From positions 1 to 29,420 of the forward strand of contig JAKSYS010000733.1 in the NCBI GenBank assembly GCA_022925895.1: DNA of 29,420 bases, read 5' to 3'. The DNA comes from Fragilaria crotonensis. Taxonomy: Eukaryota; Bacillariophyta; Fragilariophyceae; Fragilariales; Fragilariaceae. Shown here in pieces: positions 20,724 to 29,420 of this stretch. Numbering within the stretch: the stretch's first letter is position 1; each line of letters begins with the position of its first letter. The notes under the pieces were generated by a model. That model did not search any database. It was not told the DNA's origin and was given only the letters and a program-made list of their open reading frames with translations. The translations under genes and the position numbers were made by a program.

Positions 20724-21182
20724 TCGTTAGGCACCAGGCGTAAAGCACTTCGTGTTACTGTTAACGACACCTTGAAAGCAACAGCTCTACCAATGTAGAT
20801 GTATGTAGTATGTACCGAGTGTCAGGATATGGTCGCATGTCCTGCATCCATTCCATCCACGTCTCCAACCAAGCCAGCACATCGGAGTAGTAAAAATACT
20901 CTATTCAGGTTGTCGTTATTCCACGACGAGACTTCAGCATTCTGTGTTTGTGCGTTTGAAAGTCCTTCTGGAAAAATAGAACATAAGATGCATTGGATCA
21001 TTGGTGATGAAGCAGAAGTTGTCACAAGAGGAAAAACAGAGGTGGAAAATACTGGCTCATCATGGTCAATTCGGTAGTCTGGACGTGGCATCAGGAATGC
21101 TTCCGGTCACGCAGTGTCACTACTGGTACAAGGCGCCCAATGAAGGATAAAGCGCAAAATTTATACCAGAAGCTACTGGAGG
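20724..21182. other. Spacer between NikA-like gene and Tc1-type transposon
   Basis: Contains the 3' UTR of the NikA-like gene. Open frames on both strands are short and mutually overlapping, with no recognisable motif. I see no RNA gene or clear repeat. Confidence 0.5.
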
Positions 21183-21184
21183 TA

Positions 21185-21198
21185 TGGCTGGTTTCATC
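21185..21198. repeat. Left terminal inverted repeat
   Basis: TGGCTGGTTTCATC, preceded by the target TA at 21183-21184. It lies 105 bp from the transposase stop. Confidence 0.75.
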
Positions 21199-21303
21199 CT
21201 TGGCCTGAATATCGTAGCAACACGTACACTCAGTACTCTAAAAATTTAGTTGACGCCGAAATTCTTGGCATCAATCGTATCCATCTCATTTCTCATTCAT
21301 TAT

Positions 21304-24300
21304 TCACTCATCGATCACAATCGCTCCATCGTTCATTGCAGGCACAAAGCCATAAACAAAGCCTGCATCAAAGTCTATCGCCGCTCGATGTGATTTAAAT
21401 GCCTTAACAATCCGTTCGATTAGGGGAAGTGAGACTTTCGTAGTGTCATCTCCCCTGTTTGCGCTCTCGTAAAGTGAGTAATAAGCGCAGATGTAAGATC
21501 TTGCTCGCCTTGAAAGTTTGCGGATCGTCTCGGTTGTGAGAACTTCCCTGTTTGTTACATCGTTGACTAACTTCTTGAATGTTTCTTTGCTTTTTTTAGA
21601 GATCAATGGCTTTCGTCTGTACATTCCCTTCGCAATACCCCAACTGTATTCAACTCCCTCGCCAGCCAATTCAGCATGAAATTTCGGCGTGATGATGACT
21701 GAGACACCCAATTGTTGGCCAACGTGCTGCAACGCAGTCAGTTCTTCCGCAAAGTCGAGGCAACTGGCCATGAGACACTTTAAGCTCCAATCCTCGGCAC
21801 CCTCTAATACTTCGCCATCGCCATCGGTGGCAACATCTATTGTATACTTGTCAAGCTGTGCCTCATCTATCCATCCCCTTTCCCAAAGAACTTGTAAGAG
21901 ACCTTTTGGTCGACCCTCCCAACCTTTCTTTTCTCTTGATCTCACCTTTTTTGTTTCAATGTTGTTGTTTTTTGCAAGCTCTTGCAATTCAGTCAGACGA
22001 TAGTTGCGGCGATCACTCAGGATACCAATTGGACCAAGCTCTGCTTTTAGTTCACTTATTGTTTTGTTTTGCATCCGAGAAGCACCAGGAGGAGAAGGAA
22101 GGATTCGGTCGTGGCGATTAACCTCTCGCTCTGCTTCGCTCATCCAAAAAGGCCCGTCGTCGGTCGGTAGAAAGATAAAACTCTGGATGTCGCCAACATT
22201 TAAGGTACGTCGATGCATCCCGAGATAGCCATCATGATCCTTTATAATTGACTCACGCATCTGAGGTTGCACTCCACCATAGCCCTTGTTCATGCTATAG
22301 GCGTCTAATCCATTCGAGAGCTTTTTGGCATGCCCTTGTGAATGGTCAAAAGGAAGGAGAAATCGAAATGAGGATAGACAACTTTGAGACTATCGACACA
22401 ATCTTCAAATTGGATGGACATGTGATTATATGTCCAATAGCCTTCGTTGTTTGCTCGAGCTCAAAATTGATAACAAAGGTGAGTCTTTGAGGTCTTTCTT
22501 TGTTGCTTGTCCGTGGATTGCCATCGCGGCATCCACATCAACGTACGTCTTGCCACGTCGCGATTCATTGATCTCATCAAGTTGCATCCTACTCAGGTTT
22601 AGCCCAAACCCGGTTTCTCGCGATTGAAACGCTGATAACATCAAACTCAAACCGTCCGTCTTTGGAAGAAGCGCACGCTGTCCTTCAGGTCCAACCCATT
22701 GTCGATTGCCGAGTAGAAACTGATTGAAAACACTCTCGTCTTGCCCAAATATCATGAGCGGTTTCGATGGCGATTCTGGCTTTCTGACACTCAAGTTTCC
22801 TCCCATCAAACCGTACCCCATTTCGTTTGCAACATTGTGAAGAAAGCTGTGATCGTCGACATGAAATTCTACCATTTGAATGTTGTCGTCGGAAAGGTAC
22901 GAGTATCCCTTTGCATTGTGGTTAAATTCTGAAGGCTTTTTCTCACGTTTCCAGTTCTCTGCAGTTTCTCTTGTCACCTGGATCCACCGATGGCATCGCG
23001 GCTCCAATTTAGAAAGATAATCCTTGCAAAACTGATTCCTGTGGAACACAACATTTGGGCGTTCGTGCCCGTCAACGAAGAACGTTTTCTTTCGTGCGTC
23101 GTATGAGAATCCGAGGCGACGTAGCCAGCGCCAGGTCGTAGATAACGAGATCGGTGACTCTAAATAAACACTCAGTAGACAGTCTGCTTTAGTTCTTTGT
23201 AATCTGTTGTTCTTGTCGTTGTCTGTCTCGTCGTCTTCATTGTCTTCCACGTTCTGCTTATATTCTTCGTTGGTGCCTCCTCGCTCCTCGTCGTTAGTCA
23301 CGACGATGCCATTGTTCGCCTCCGTTGCGCGTGGAAGAATTTTCGATATCAACTCGTTTCGTGCCAACTCAATTGTGAGATCGGCAAGGTTCTCAATGCA
23401 GTACTGATGCCATGGAACTGTAACCTCCTCCTGGAAGTAAGCAAGTAGATCTGGAAGCGGTTTCTTCTGCTTGTGAATCTTCGGGTTTGGATGTGGAAAG
23501 CGCTCGCGATTGGCTCTCAAGAGAATGTTCCATCCTGCGACTGTCCTTTCGTTTGTACCCGCAGCTTCAATTCCCATCTTGCTGCTTTCAAAGATGGCTT
23601 TTGCACAACAATCTTCAACCCATCGTGCGGAATTCATCTCCTCGAGTGCGAAAGTGTAGGCTAAGCAAATAATAGAACATCTCTGTCTACAGATGAAAAT
23701 ATCATACGGAGAACAGAGATTGTCCTTATCATGCTTATCTACAAGATCTCTCCATCCGTCCATAGTTCGGTTGACTTGCTGTAGCCGCTCAATCCGTTCC
23801 TCCAGGACTTCAACAACATCGCGGGCATCACTTGAATTACCAAGGAACAGTTTCTTTGCTTCCGGACTGTCCCAATACGTCTCGACTACAATCTTTGCTG
23901 ATGCAGGGCCATGTCTAGGTTTCTTTGCTTTGTCCTCTGCTTCAACTCGCGCTCGAGCTTTCCGTTTTGCAGTTGATTGCTCCGCAATTTCGTTCGTCAA
24001 ATCGACGACTTCTGGAACACCGCGAGCAACACTGTAATGGTCATTAATTGTTGAATCTTTCAACAACGATATGAAACTCTTCTTTCCACCATCTGGCGGG
24101 CGTTGCACCAACCCTCCTGGGGTTGTTATGTAGTATCCCCAAATATTCCGTTTTGGATTGCCGAAGGATCCTGACCGAAACTACAACGTCGGAATCGACC
24201 AGTTTGGTTAGAATCCGTGAAATCATCAAGTACCACGCCACCACACGATGAAATTGCTTTGTTCAGCATACCCCTATTGAAACCAAGGGTCTCAAGAGTT

Positions 24301-24416
24301 GGAAACTGAGCCTTGATTGCGCGAAAGAAGGTCTCGTCTGACAGCCATTTGTCTTGGTATCGTTTGTGCTTGACTACTTCGAGCCAACATTGGAAATATG
24401 TCTGTAGGGTCTTCAT
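21304..24416 (-). pseudogene. DDE transposase (IS630/Tc1-mariner-like), about 1,035 codons, frameshifts
   Basis: Starts at ATG 24416. The N-terminal region (24416 to about 23200) is poorly conserved and carries a basic KRKARARVEAEDKAKK stretch, a possible nuclear signal. A helix-turn-helix-like segment follows (LSTTWRWLRRLGF), then VDGHERPNVV. Catalytic triad: Asp in FGQDESVF (about 22733-22750), Asp in FDHSQGHAKKL (about 22310-22345), Glu in PKFHAELAGEGVEYSWG. The C terminus ends in an AFKSHR motif common in this family. Frames shift at about 24175 (GG), 22475-22477 (TTT), 22456 (lone G) and 22348-22351 (TTTT), sense bases given; each fits loss of one base. The short piece NNEGYWTYNH and the second catalytic Asp are recovered only after allowing these shifts. 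Role: cut-and-paste mobilisation of this element. As read, it cannot give full-length protein. Confidence 0.85.
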
Positions 24417-24673
24417 TTCGCCTTAACTGCCCTAGCTAGCAAGTCAAACACTATGCTCGGGTGGGCGACGGAGTCAGATGCAGTAAAAGCTTGGGCAGTT
24501 TCAAAGTGGAAGTGAATCAAATTGTCGCAACAATGTCATCGTCGGGAGAGTGCTTTTTTGTGTGGTGGCACTCGTGTTGTTTGGGTATGCGAGGATGCCG
24601 GATAAGATTTTACTTTTTGACGTCAGTGGATTTTGTACTATTCCTACGCAACTTGTACTACATGTAATTTCGA

Positions 24674-24687
24674 GATGAAACCAGCCA
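24674..24687. repeat. Right terminal inverted repeat
   Basis: GATGAAACCAGCCA, followed by the target TA at 24688-24689. It lies about 257 bp upstream of the transposase ATG. Confidence 0.75.
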
Positions 24688-24689
24688 TA

Positions 24690-25271
24690 GGATTGAGTTT
24701 CGCTGTGTGGAATTTGGATCAACCGTGTGCACTCGAACCGCCGCATTGGAGCTACTACCTGGTAGTATGTATGTAGTTCTGTAGTAAAGCGGCGGCCTCG
24801 CGAACTCTCTCAGTCATGCATGGCAAGCCCCAGAACTGAATCGACTTTCTTAGCTCGTACAGGTGCAGTACAATGTAGTAGTACAAACTTGTTCGATACC
24901 CCAACGAATGCAGGACTGAGAATTCCTGCCAGTACCAGGTACTTGTACATTGTACATGTACTTGTAGCCTACTTGTAGCACTGAATTCTGATTGGTAAGC
25001 ATACATGCATACTCGTACACAATATATTGCATATCATTGCAGCTGCTCAGTACGTTAGAGCTGGTACTGGTATCTTCCTTCCAGAACTCAAAACATCAAG
25101 AAACTTGGTAACCTGATTTCCTGCTGTCGTGTAACCTTTTTCCAAACTTATGGTCGACTGTGAATCCACAAGCAGCGACAATAATCACTGACATTTCTTT
25201 GCAGTTTCATCGTTCTCTCTTCTTCACTTCGTCCTCTGCATCCTCTGCACATCAACCATCAACAATTGATC
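24690..25271. promoter_or_regulatory. Upstream region of NAPRT, rich in GTAC palindromes
   Basis: Non-coding DNA between the transposon and the NAPRT start. 24930-24970 is a nested palindrome of GTACTTGTAC, ATTGTACAT and GTACTTG blocks. The last ~90 bases before the ATG are pyrimidine-rich (TTCTCTCTTCTTCAC, CCTCTGCATCCTCTGC) then CATCAACAATTGATC, which would suit an initiator and 5' leader, but no core element can be assigned with confidence. Confidence 0.45.
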
Positions 25272-26929
25272 ATGCCCACTCTTGAAAAACCGTTGAATAC
25301 GTTGGTAACCCCGTTGTTGACTGATTTGTATCAATTAACCATGACGTACGCTCACTGGAAGAATGGTCGAGTGGACGACCCGGCGACCTTTGAGCTTTTC
25401 TTTCGCAAGAATCCTTTTGGAGGAGAATTCACCATCTTCTGTGGACTCGACGAAGTGCTCAAATTCATCGACAATTACAAATTCTCTGAAGAGGATATTG
25501 ATTACTTGAAGAAAACGCCTTCGCTCAATCACTGCGATCCTGGCTTCTGGGACTTTCTTCGCAACATTGATTGTTCGGGCATCACAATCCATGCCATGAA
25601 GGAGGGGACTCTGGCCTTTCCACGCATTCCTCTCATTGTCGTGGAGGGACCCCTGGGCATCACACAGCTGCTAGAAACTACCTTGCTCACACTGGTCAAC
25701 TATCCCTCCCTCCTTGCAACGAACGCCGCACGCATGGTGGTGGCATCGAAAGAAGAGAATGCGTACTATACCAAAAGGAACATCAAGGGAGAAGGAGAAT
25801 CCAGGAAACCAAGGTGCGTCGAATTTGGGCTCCGACGCGCACAGGGACCCGATGGAGGGTTCAGTGCATCCAAGTATTCGGCGATTGGTGGTTTCGTTGG
25901 AACTTCCAACGTGCAGGCAGGCAAATTGGTCGGTCTCAGCATTGTGGGGACGCACGCCCATTCCTTTGTACAAGCATATGGGACTCTAGAGGAAGTCAGC
26001 AATTTGACGTTGATGGATAAGAATGAGGGGGATGAGAAACTTCTTTTGCCATTGGTACTAAAGTATCGTGAAGAGTACGGTGATCGGTACTTGACGACGA
26101 ATGATGGTGAATTGGCCGCTTTCATCGCATACGCCAGCGCCTTTCCCGATACCTTCCTTTGTCTTATCGATACGTATGACACGCTGGCGTCGGGTCTGCT
26201 CAACTTTTGCCTCGTGTCGCTCGTTCTAGATGATTTGGGATACACGCCCGTGGCATTCGCCTTGACTCGGGAGATTTGGCATACCTCAGTCTCACGTGCG
26301 CCGACAAGTTTAATGAATTCGACCGCACTTTCTTTGCCACGCTCGACATTGTTGCTTCCAACGACATTAATGAAGAAGTCTTGCATGCCCTCAACAAACA
26401 AGGACATGCAATTACCGTCTTTGGAATTGGCACAAACCTTGTCACCTGCCAAGCTCAACCGGCGCTTGGCTGTGTCTTCAAGTTGGTTGAGATTGATGGA
26501 AGGCCTCGCATGAAGTTGTCACAGGATATTGAAAAGGTTTTAATTCCGGGAAAGAAGAAACCCTACCGCTTGTATGGTGTTGACGGCTGGCCGTTGTTGG
26601 ACCTGTTGGTGCGCTCCGAAGAGGAGATCCCACAGGTCGGCCAGCGTCTAATGTGTCGCCATCCCTTTGTCGAACGAAAGCGCGCCGTCGTCACTCCGAA
26701 AAAGGTGGAAGCGCTTCACCATGTATTCTATCAAAATGGTAGGCCAACCATGGATTTTCCGACTCTGGAGGAAACAACAGCCTACGTACAAGAGCAGTTA
26801 TCCCACCTCCGATCCGATATCCTGCGTCCCATCAATCCTACACCCTACAAGGTATCTGTGTCGCAAGACTTATTCACCTTTTTGCATGATTTGTGGCAAG
26901 CAGAATCGCCAGTGGCGGAAATCTATTGA
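25272..26929 (+). CDS. NAPRT: Nicotinate phosphoribosyltransferase (one apparent frameshift)
   Basis: Converts nicotinate and PRPP (with ATP) to nicotinate mononucleotide, the first step of the Preiss-Handler NAD salvage route, in the cytosol. I use the ATG at 25272. N-terminal TDLYQLTM (about 18-25) and FELFFRKNPFGGEF, EFGLRRAQGPDGG (from 184), GTHAHSF and LIDTYDT (about 298) are family motifs. The first frame then diverges, and the conserved SGDLAY region is read only in another frame that runs to 26929. Adding one G to the GG at 26252-26253 joins them (PVGIRLDSGDLAY). The joined length, about 552 residues, is close to human NAPRT (about 538). The C-terminal half keeps a normal sequence with no stop codons, so a sequencing error in an intact gene is more likely than a pseudogene. 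Continuous homology across the join argues against an intron. Convergent with the DDX56 gene. Confidence 0.93.
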
Positions 26930-27072
26930 GAGAAATTGGTTGTAATGGTATCGTACACTGGTTATCCTTTTAGTTGGGCTTGCTTGTGCCCGAAGTGAAA
27001 TTGATGGCAAGGTAGGGGATGCTACAAATACACGCAGGCTATACGCATACGTAGACGAAAACTAATAGGCGA
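26930..27072. other. Convergent 3' intergenic gap
   Basis: Only 143 bp separate the NAPRT stop from the stop of the oppositely oriented helicase gene, so both 3' UTRs and polyadenylation sites must lie or overlap here. No other feature is seen. Confidence 0.6.
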
Positions 27073-28947
27073 TTAGATTCCAATTCGTCTTCTCTTGGGA
27101 TCTGATTTCCGTTTCTTGTTGCTGAACTTCCCCTTCTTGTGCTGTTCTTTCCACGCGGTTCGACCTGACGTGCTCTTGCCCAATCCATCCTTCGTGGACG
27201 AATAGATTTTCTCCTCGGTCTCAGACTTGGCCTTTTTCTTCTCGGCGGCGTCGCCGTCCTCGAAGAATTCGTCAAAGGCACCCTCCGCATCAGGGGTTTC
27301 ATCGAAATTTTGGAGAGGATCATTGTCGGTGCGCCTCTGACCGTTCCCTGTCGCAGAGTGGATCTTTCTCTTCTTCCTTCGCTTATGCAACTCTGCTACC
27401 TGCATACCACGTGGCAACATGTATTTTGGTATATGTTTCAAGTGTTCTTGCATCTGCGTGGGCTTCCCAGCAATGCGATCGTGGCGGAGTAGCTGTAAAT
27501 CAGCCTTATCCAAATGATTCGCCAAACGCTCGCTATTGAGCAATTCTGCCTTCAATTCATTGGCACGAGCTTCCTTGATTGCCGCCTTGGTGACAGCACG
27601 TGACACATCCTCGACACGATACCGAAATCCTTCCGCCTCGTCCAAATCAAAATCCAATGGCGATGGCTGAGGAATATCTTGCAGTTCAACATTCTCTCCG
27701 GGCCGTTGCGCTTGCAACAGACCTCCGGAATTGGGGGCCTTTTTAAGAACCGGCTGCGCCTTTTGTACCTCTGCCAACAGATCCCAATCACTCTGCGATT
27801 CCTGACTAATAAGTGTCAAGGCCACACCCTTGTGACCACCACGTGCTGTACGTCCGACCCGATGCGTGTATTCTTCCACTGTGGTGGGTAATTCCACGTT
27901 CACGACAAACGACACCATGCGAAAGTCAGTTCCTCGACTAAACCCTTCAGTGCAAATGAGGTATTCGAAATTTCCAACATTGTAGTGGTCCAGAATGTGC
28001 AATCTGGATCGAAGTGGTAGTTCGGCATTCAAGACAGCGCTTCGGATGTGAAAAAGTTCGAAGAATAATTTCAACCGGTAGGCAGCATCCGTACTATTGA
28101 CGAAGAATAAGCCCTTTCCTTTCAAGAGACCAAGTTTCAGAAAAACGTAGAGGACCAAGTTCTTGTCCTTCTTGGGTACGCCCAAGTAAAACTGCGACAT
28201 CAACTTTTTCTTCTTCCCGTCCTCTTGATCGTCATCCTCTTCTTCCAGCTTGACAATTGCTGGAGAATTTAGCATGACAGATTTCAATTTCGACAATTCG
28301 TCCGGTAGAGTTGCAGACATTAAGAGCGATTGACAAATTTTGGGCAGACACGTGATAATTTCCGAAATGTCTTCCGTGTATCCAAAGCTTAGAACCAAAT
28401 CAGCTTCATCAACGACGAGAGTTTCTACGGTATCCCGGACTTGCAATTGGAACTGCAGGTTATTGTTCAAGAAATACAGCAACGATGCCGGGGTCGCCAC
28501 AATCACATTGGGAACATCGCGCAACATGGCTTGTTGTTTGGCCCGATCTACCTTGGAAGTTCCGGACAAGACTGCAGTCCGAATGGTATCAGTCGCGTAA
28601 TACGATAACGAGTCGACAACTGCCGATACTTGGGCGCACAATTCCTTGGTCGGGACCAGAATGATACCCTGCACCCCGTCCGCAACTTGTCGCTGATGTT
28701 GTTCGTTTTCTTTCATCAAGATCTTTTGTAATAATGGCAGACAGTATGCCAGAGTCTTTCCAGATCCAGTCCGCGCCTTGACCAACAAGTCGCGACCATC
28801 GCGAAGGGCGAGGGGCAAACATTGCGCCTGTACCAATGTGGGACGCACATGACCCAAGCGACTAACGCCCTTTTGGAGACGATTGTCCAATCCAATCGAT
28901 GTCGCAAGGTCCTTGAAGGTGAGGTTGGGGTCTAACAATGAAGACAT
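27073..28947 (-). CDS. DDX56: DEAD-box RNA helicase, DDX56/Dbp9 type
   Basis: 624 residues from ATG 28947. ATP-dependent RNA helicase, expected in the nucleolus for 60S ribosomal subunit assembly (Dbp9 in yeast, DDX56 in animals). Q motif region RPTLVQAQ (about 35-42), Walker A ARTGSGKT (58-65), motif Ia PTKELCAQ (99-106), motif Ib-like ATPASLL, DEAD in VVDEADLVLSFGY (D180-D183), SAT at 211-213, motif V RGTDF (338-342), motif VI HRVGRTARG (362-370). The FGY after DEADLVLS and the acidic-basic insert EEEDDDQEDGKKKK (235-248) between the two RecA-like domains fit DDX56/Dbp9. The C-terminal ~250 residues are charged and end in a Lys/Arg-rich nucleolar-type tail. The single frame is intact, unlike most genes in this window. 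Length is close to yeast Dbp9 (594) and human DDX56 (547). Confidence 0.93.
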   Translation of the reverse strand: MSSLLDPNLTFKDLATSIGLDNRLQKGVSRLGHVRPTLVQAQCLPLALRDGRDLLVKARTGSGKTLAYCLPLLQKILMKENEQHQRQVADGVQGIILVPTKELCAQVSAVVDSLSYYATDTIRTAVLSGTSKVDRAKQQAMLRDVPNVIVATPASLLYFLNNNLQFQLQVRDTVETLVVDEADLVLSFGYTEDISEIITCLPKICQSLLMSATLPDELSKLKSVMLNSPAIVKLEEEDDDQEDGKKKKLMSQFYLGVPKKDKNLVLYVFLKLGLLKGKGLFFVNSTDAAYRLKLFFELFHIRSAVLNAELPLRSRLHILDHYNVGNFEYLICTEGFSRGTDFRMVSFVVNVELPTTVEEYTHRVGRTARGGHKGVALTLISQESQSDWDLLAEVQKAQPVLKKAPNSGGLLQAQRPGENVELQDIPQPSPLDFDLDEAEGFRYRVEDVSRAVTKAAIKEARANELKAELLNSERLANHLDKADLQLLRHDRIAGKPTQMQEHLKHIPKYMLPRGMQVAELHKRRKKRKIHSATGNGQRRTDNDPLQNFDETPDAEGAFDEFFEDGDAAEKKKAKSETEEKIYSSTKDGLGKSTSGRTAWKEQHKKGKFSNKKRKSDPKRRRIGI

Positions 28948-29420
28948 CTTCTTACTGAAGTCGTAGGGATTTGTGTGAATGGATATAAACCAAAGGTTTT
29001 ATTGACGAGACAATCCTTGTGTTGTTCGAGAATCTGAATTGTGCTAATGCAGGAAGCGTAGTCGAATTTTTATGCACTGCAGCAGTCCACCCTCACGATG
29101 AGTGGTTGTAGGTACAGATCCGTCTGCCCGTCATGTCCAACTTTTTGACTTTTCACACTACCGTAGAAACCGGTACAGTAGTCCAAGCATAAAACATGTA
29201 CTCGGAGTACAGTATGATACATACGCTGAGTCGAGAATACAGTACCAGTAGGCCGTAGGAATTCGTACCTGGTACTCCGAGTACCAGTAAAGCACTTTGT
29301 CTTCCCAAAAACCATACAGTTTGCTAGAGTACGTATGCTTCTATCATCCGCCTGTGAACCTTGCACTGGAGTACTGGAGTGGTTAGTAATACTGGACTAC
29401 TGGAACTCGGAGTACGCTTG
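28948..29420. promoter_or_regulatory. Upstream region of the DDX56 gene
   Basis: Promoter side of the helicase gene to the window end. 29160-29420 is dense in GTAC-centred palindromes (GTACTCGGAGTAC near 29199-29211, GGTACTCCGAGTACC near 29272, repeats of AGTACTGG and TACTGGA). The minus-strand open frame at 29070-29366 crosses these repeats and has no family features, so I do not call it a gene. Confidence 0.5.

Larger units (their letters stand above)
21183..24689 (-). mobile_element. IS630/Tc1-mariner-type DNA transposon with TIRs and TA target duplication
   Basis: TATGGCTGGTTTCATC at 21183-21198 is the exact reverse complement of 24674-24689. Taking the outermost TA on each side as the duplicated target leaves 14-bp terminal inverted repeats and a body of about 3.50 kb (21185-24687), which encloses the DDE transposase at 21304-24416. 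TA duplication is the hallmark of the IS630/Tc1/mariner superfamily, and the protein independently belongs to that superfamily. The body is long for a mariner element because the transposase has a large N-terminal extension. The interiors of the ends diverge quickly. Confidence 0.8.

Noticed and set aside
22294-22425. Possible intron between the two large transposase frames
   Set aside because: The interval translates, across three one-base shifts, into conserved transposase sequence including the second catalytic Asp, so it is coding and not intronic.
26200-26300. Possible intron or gene end in NAPRT
   Set aside because: Both frames meet without missing or extra conserved residues, and one added G restores the family motif; no intron is needed.
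29070-29366. 98-codon minus-strand frame at the window end
   Set aside because: It runs through the GTAC palindrome tract and looks like translated repeat, not a gene.
1-29420. tRNA, rRNA or CRISPR features
   Set aside because: No B-box plus paired acceptor arms, no rRNA-like conserved blocks and no regularly spaced identical repeats were seen on reading; small RNAs could still be missed.

Overview
The window looks like nuclear DNA of a single-celled eukaryotic alga, most probably a diatom. The evidence is monocistronic genes on both strands without operon spacing or bacterial ribosome sites, a eukaryotic nucleolar DEAD-box helicase (DDX56/Dbp9 type), a FRE-type ferric reductase, three classes of eukaryotic transposable element, and intergenic DNA crowded with short GTAC/TACTAGTA palindromes. 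The diatom assignment is inference; no rRNA or organelle marker is present.

Layout. 1-959: no gene, only degenerate repeats. 960-10475: one almost complete 9.5-kb non-LTR (LINE-type) retrotransposon bounded by a perfect 15-bp target-site duplication. ORF1 is a coiled-coil protein. ORF2 carries an AP-like endonuclease, reverse transcriptase, RNase H and a zinc finger, and ORF1 and ORF2 overlap at an ATGA. 10476-12826: no confident gene, some degenerate repeats, one unassigned protein-like tract. 12827-15288: a piggyBac-type DNA transposon with TTAA ends. 15578-17947 (-): ferric reductase. 18873-20723 (+): a bacterial-type nickel/peptide solute-binding protein (NikA/SBP_5 family) with a signal peptide and a C-terminal membrane anchor. 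21183-24689: an IS630/Tc1-mariner-type DDE transposon with TIRs and TA target duplications. 25272-26929 (+): nicotinate phosphoribosyltransferase. 27073-28947 (-): DDX56/Dbp9 helicase, convergent with the previous gene.

The most interesting unit is the divergent pair in the middle. The NikA-like protein appears circularly permuted: the block that is C-terminal in bacterial NikA (with its TWGAPYDPH motif) lies at the N terminus, followed by the block that is normally N-terminal, then a membrane helix. Together they make about one complete binding protein. It shares a 925-bp intergenic promoter region with a ferric reductase, recalling the FBP1-FRE2 siderophore pair of Phaeodactylum but with a different binding-protein fold. 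I infer a cell-surface metal-chelate capture and reduction module.

A second theme is frame disruption. The piggyBac transposase, the Tc1-type transposase and the housekeeping NAPRT gene are each broken only by apparent one-base losses, mostly in homopolymers, and no in-frame nonsense codon was seen in the frame-corrected stretches I read. The retrotransposon ORFs are broken by three apparent one-base gains. Assembly or sequencing error is at least as likely as true decay, so all of these genes should be checked against accurate reads before being called pseudogenes.
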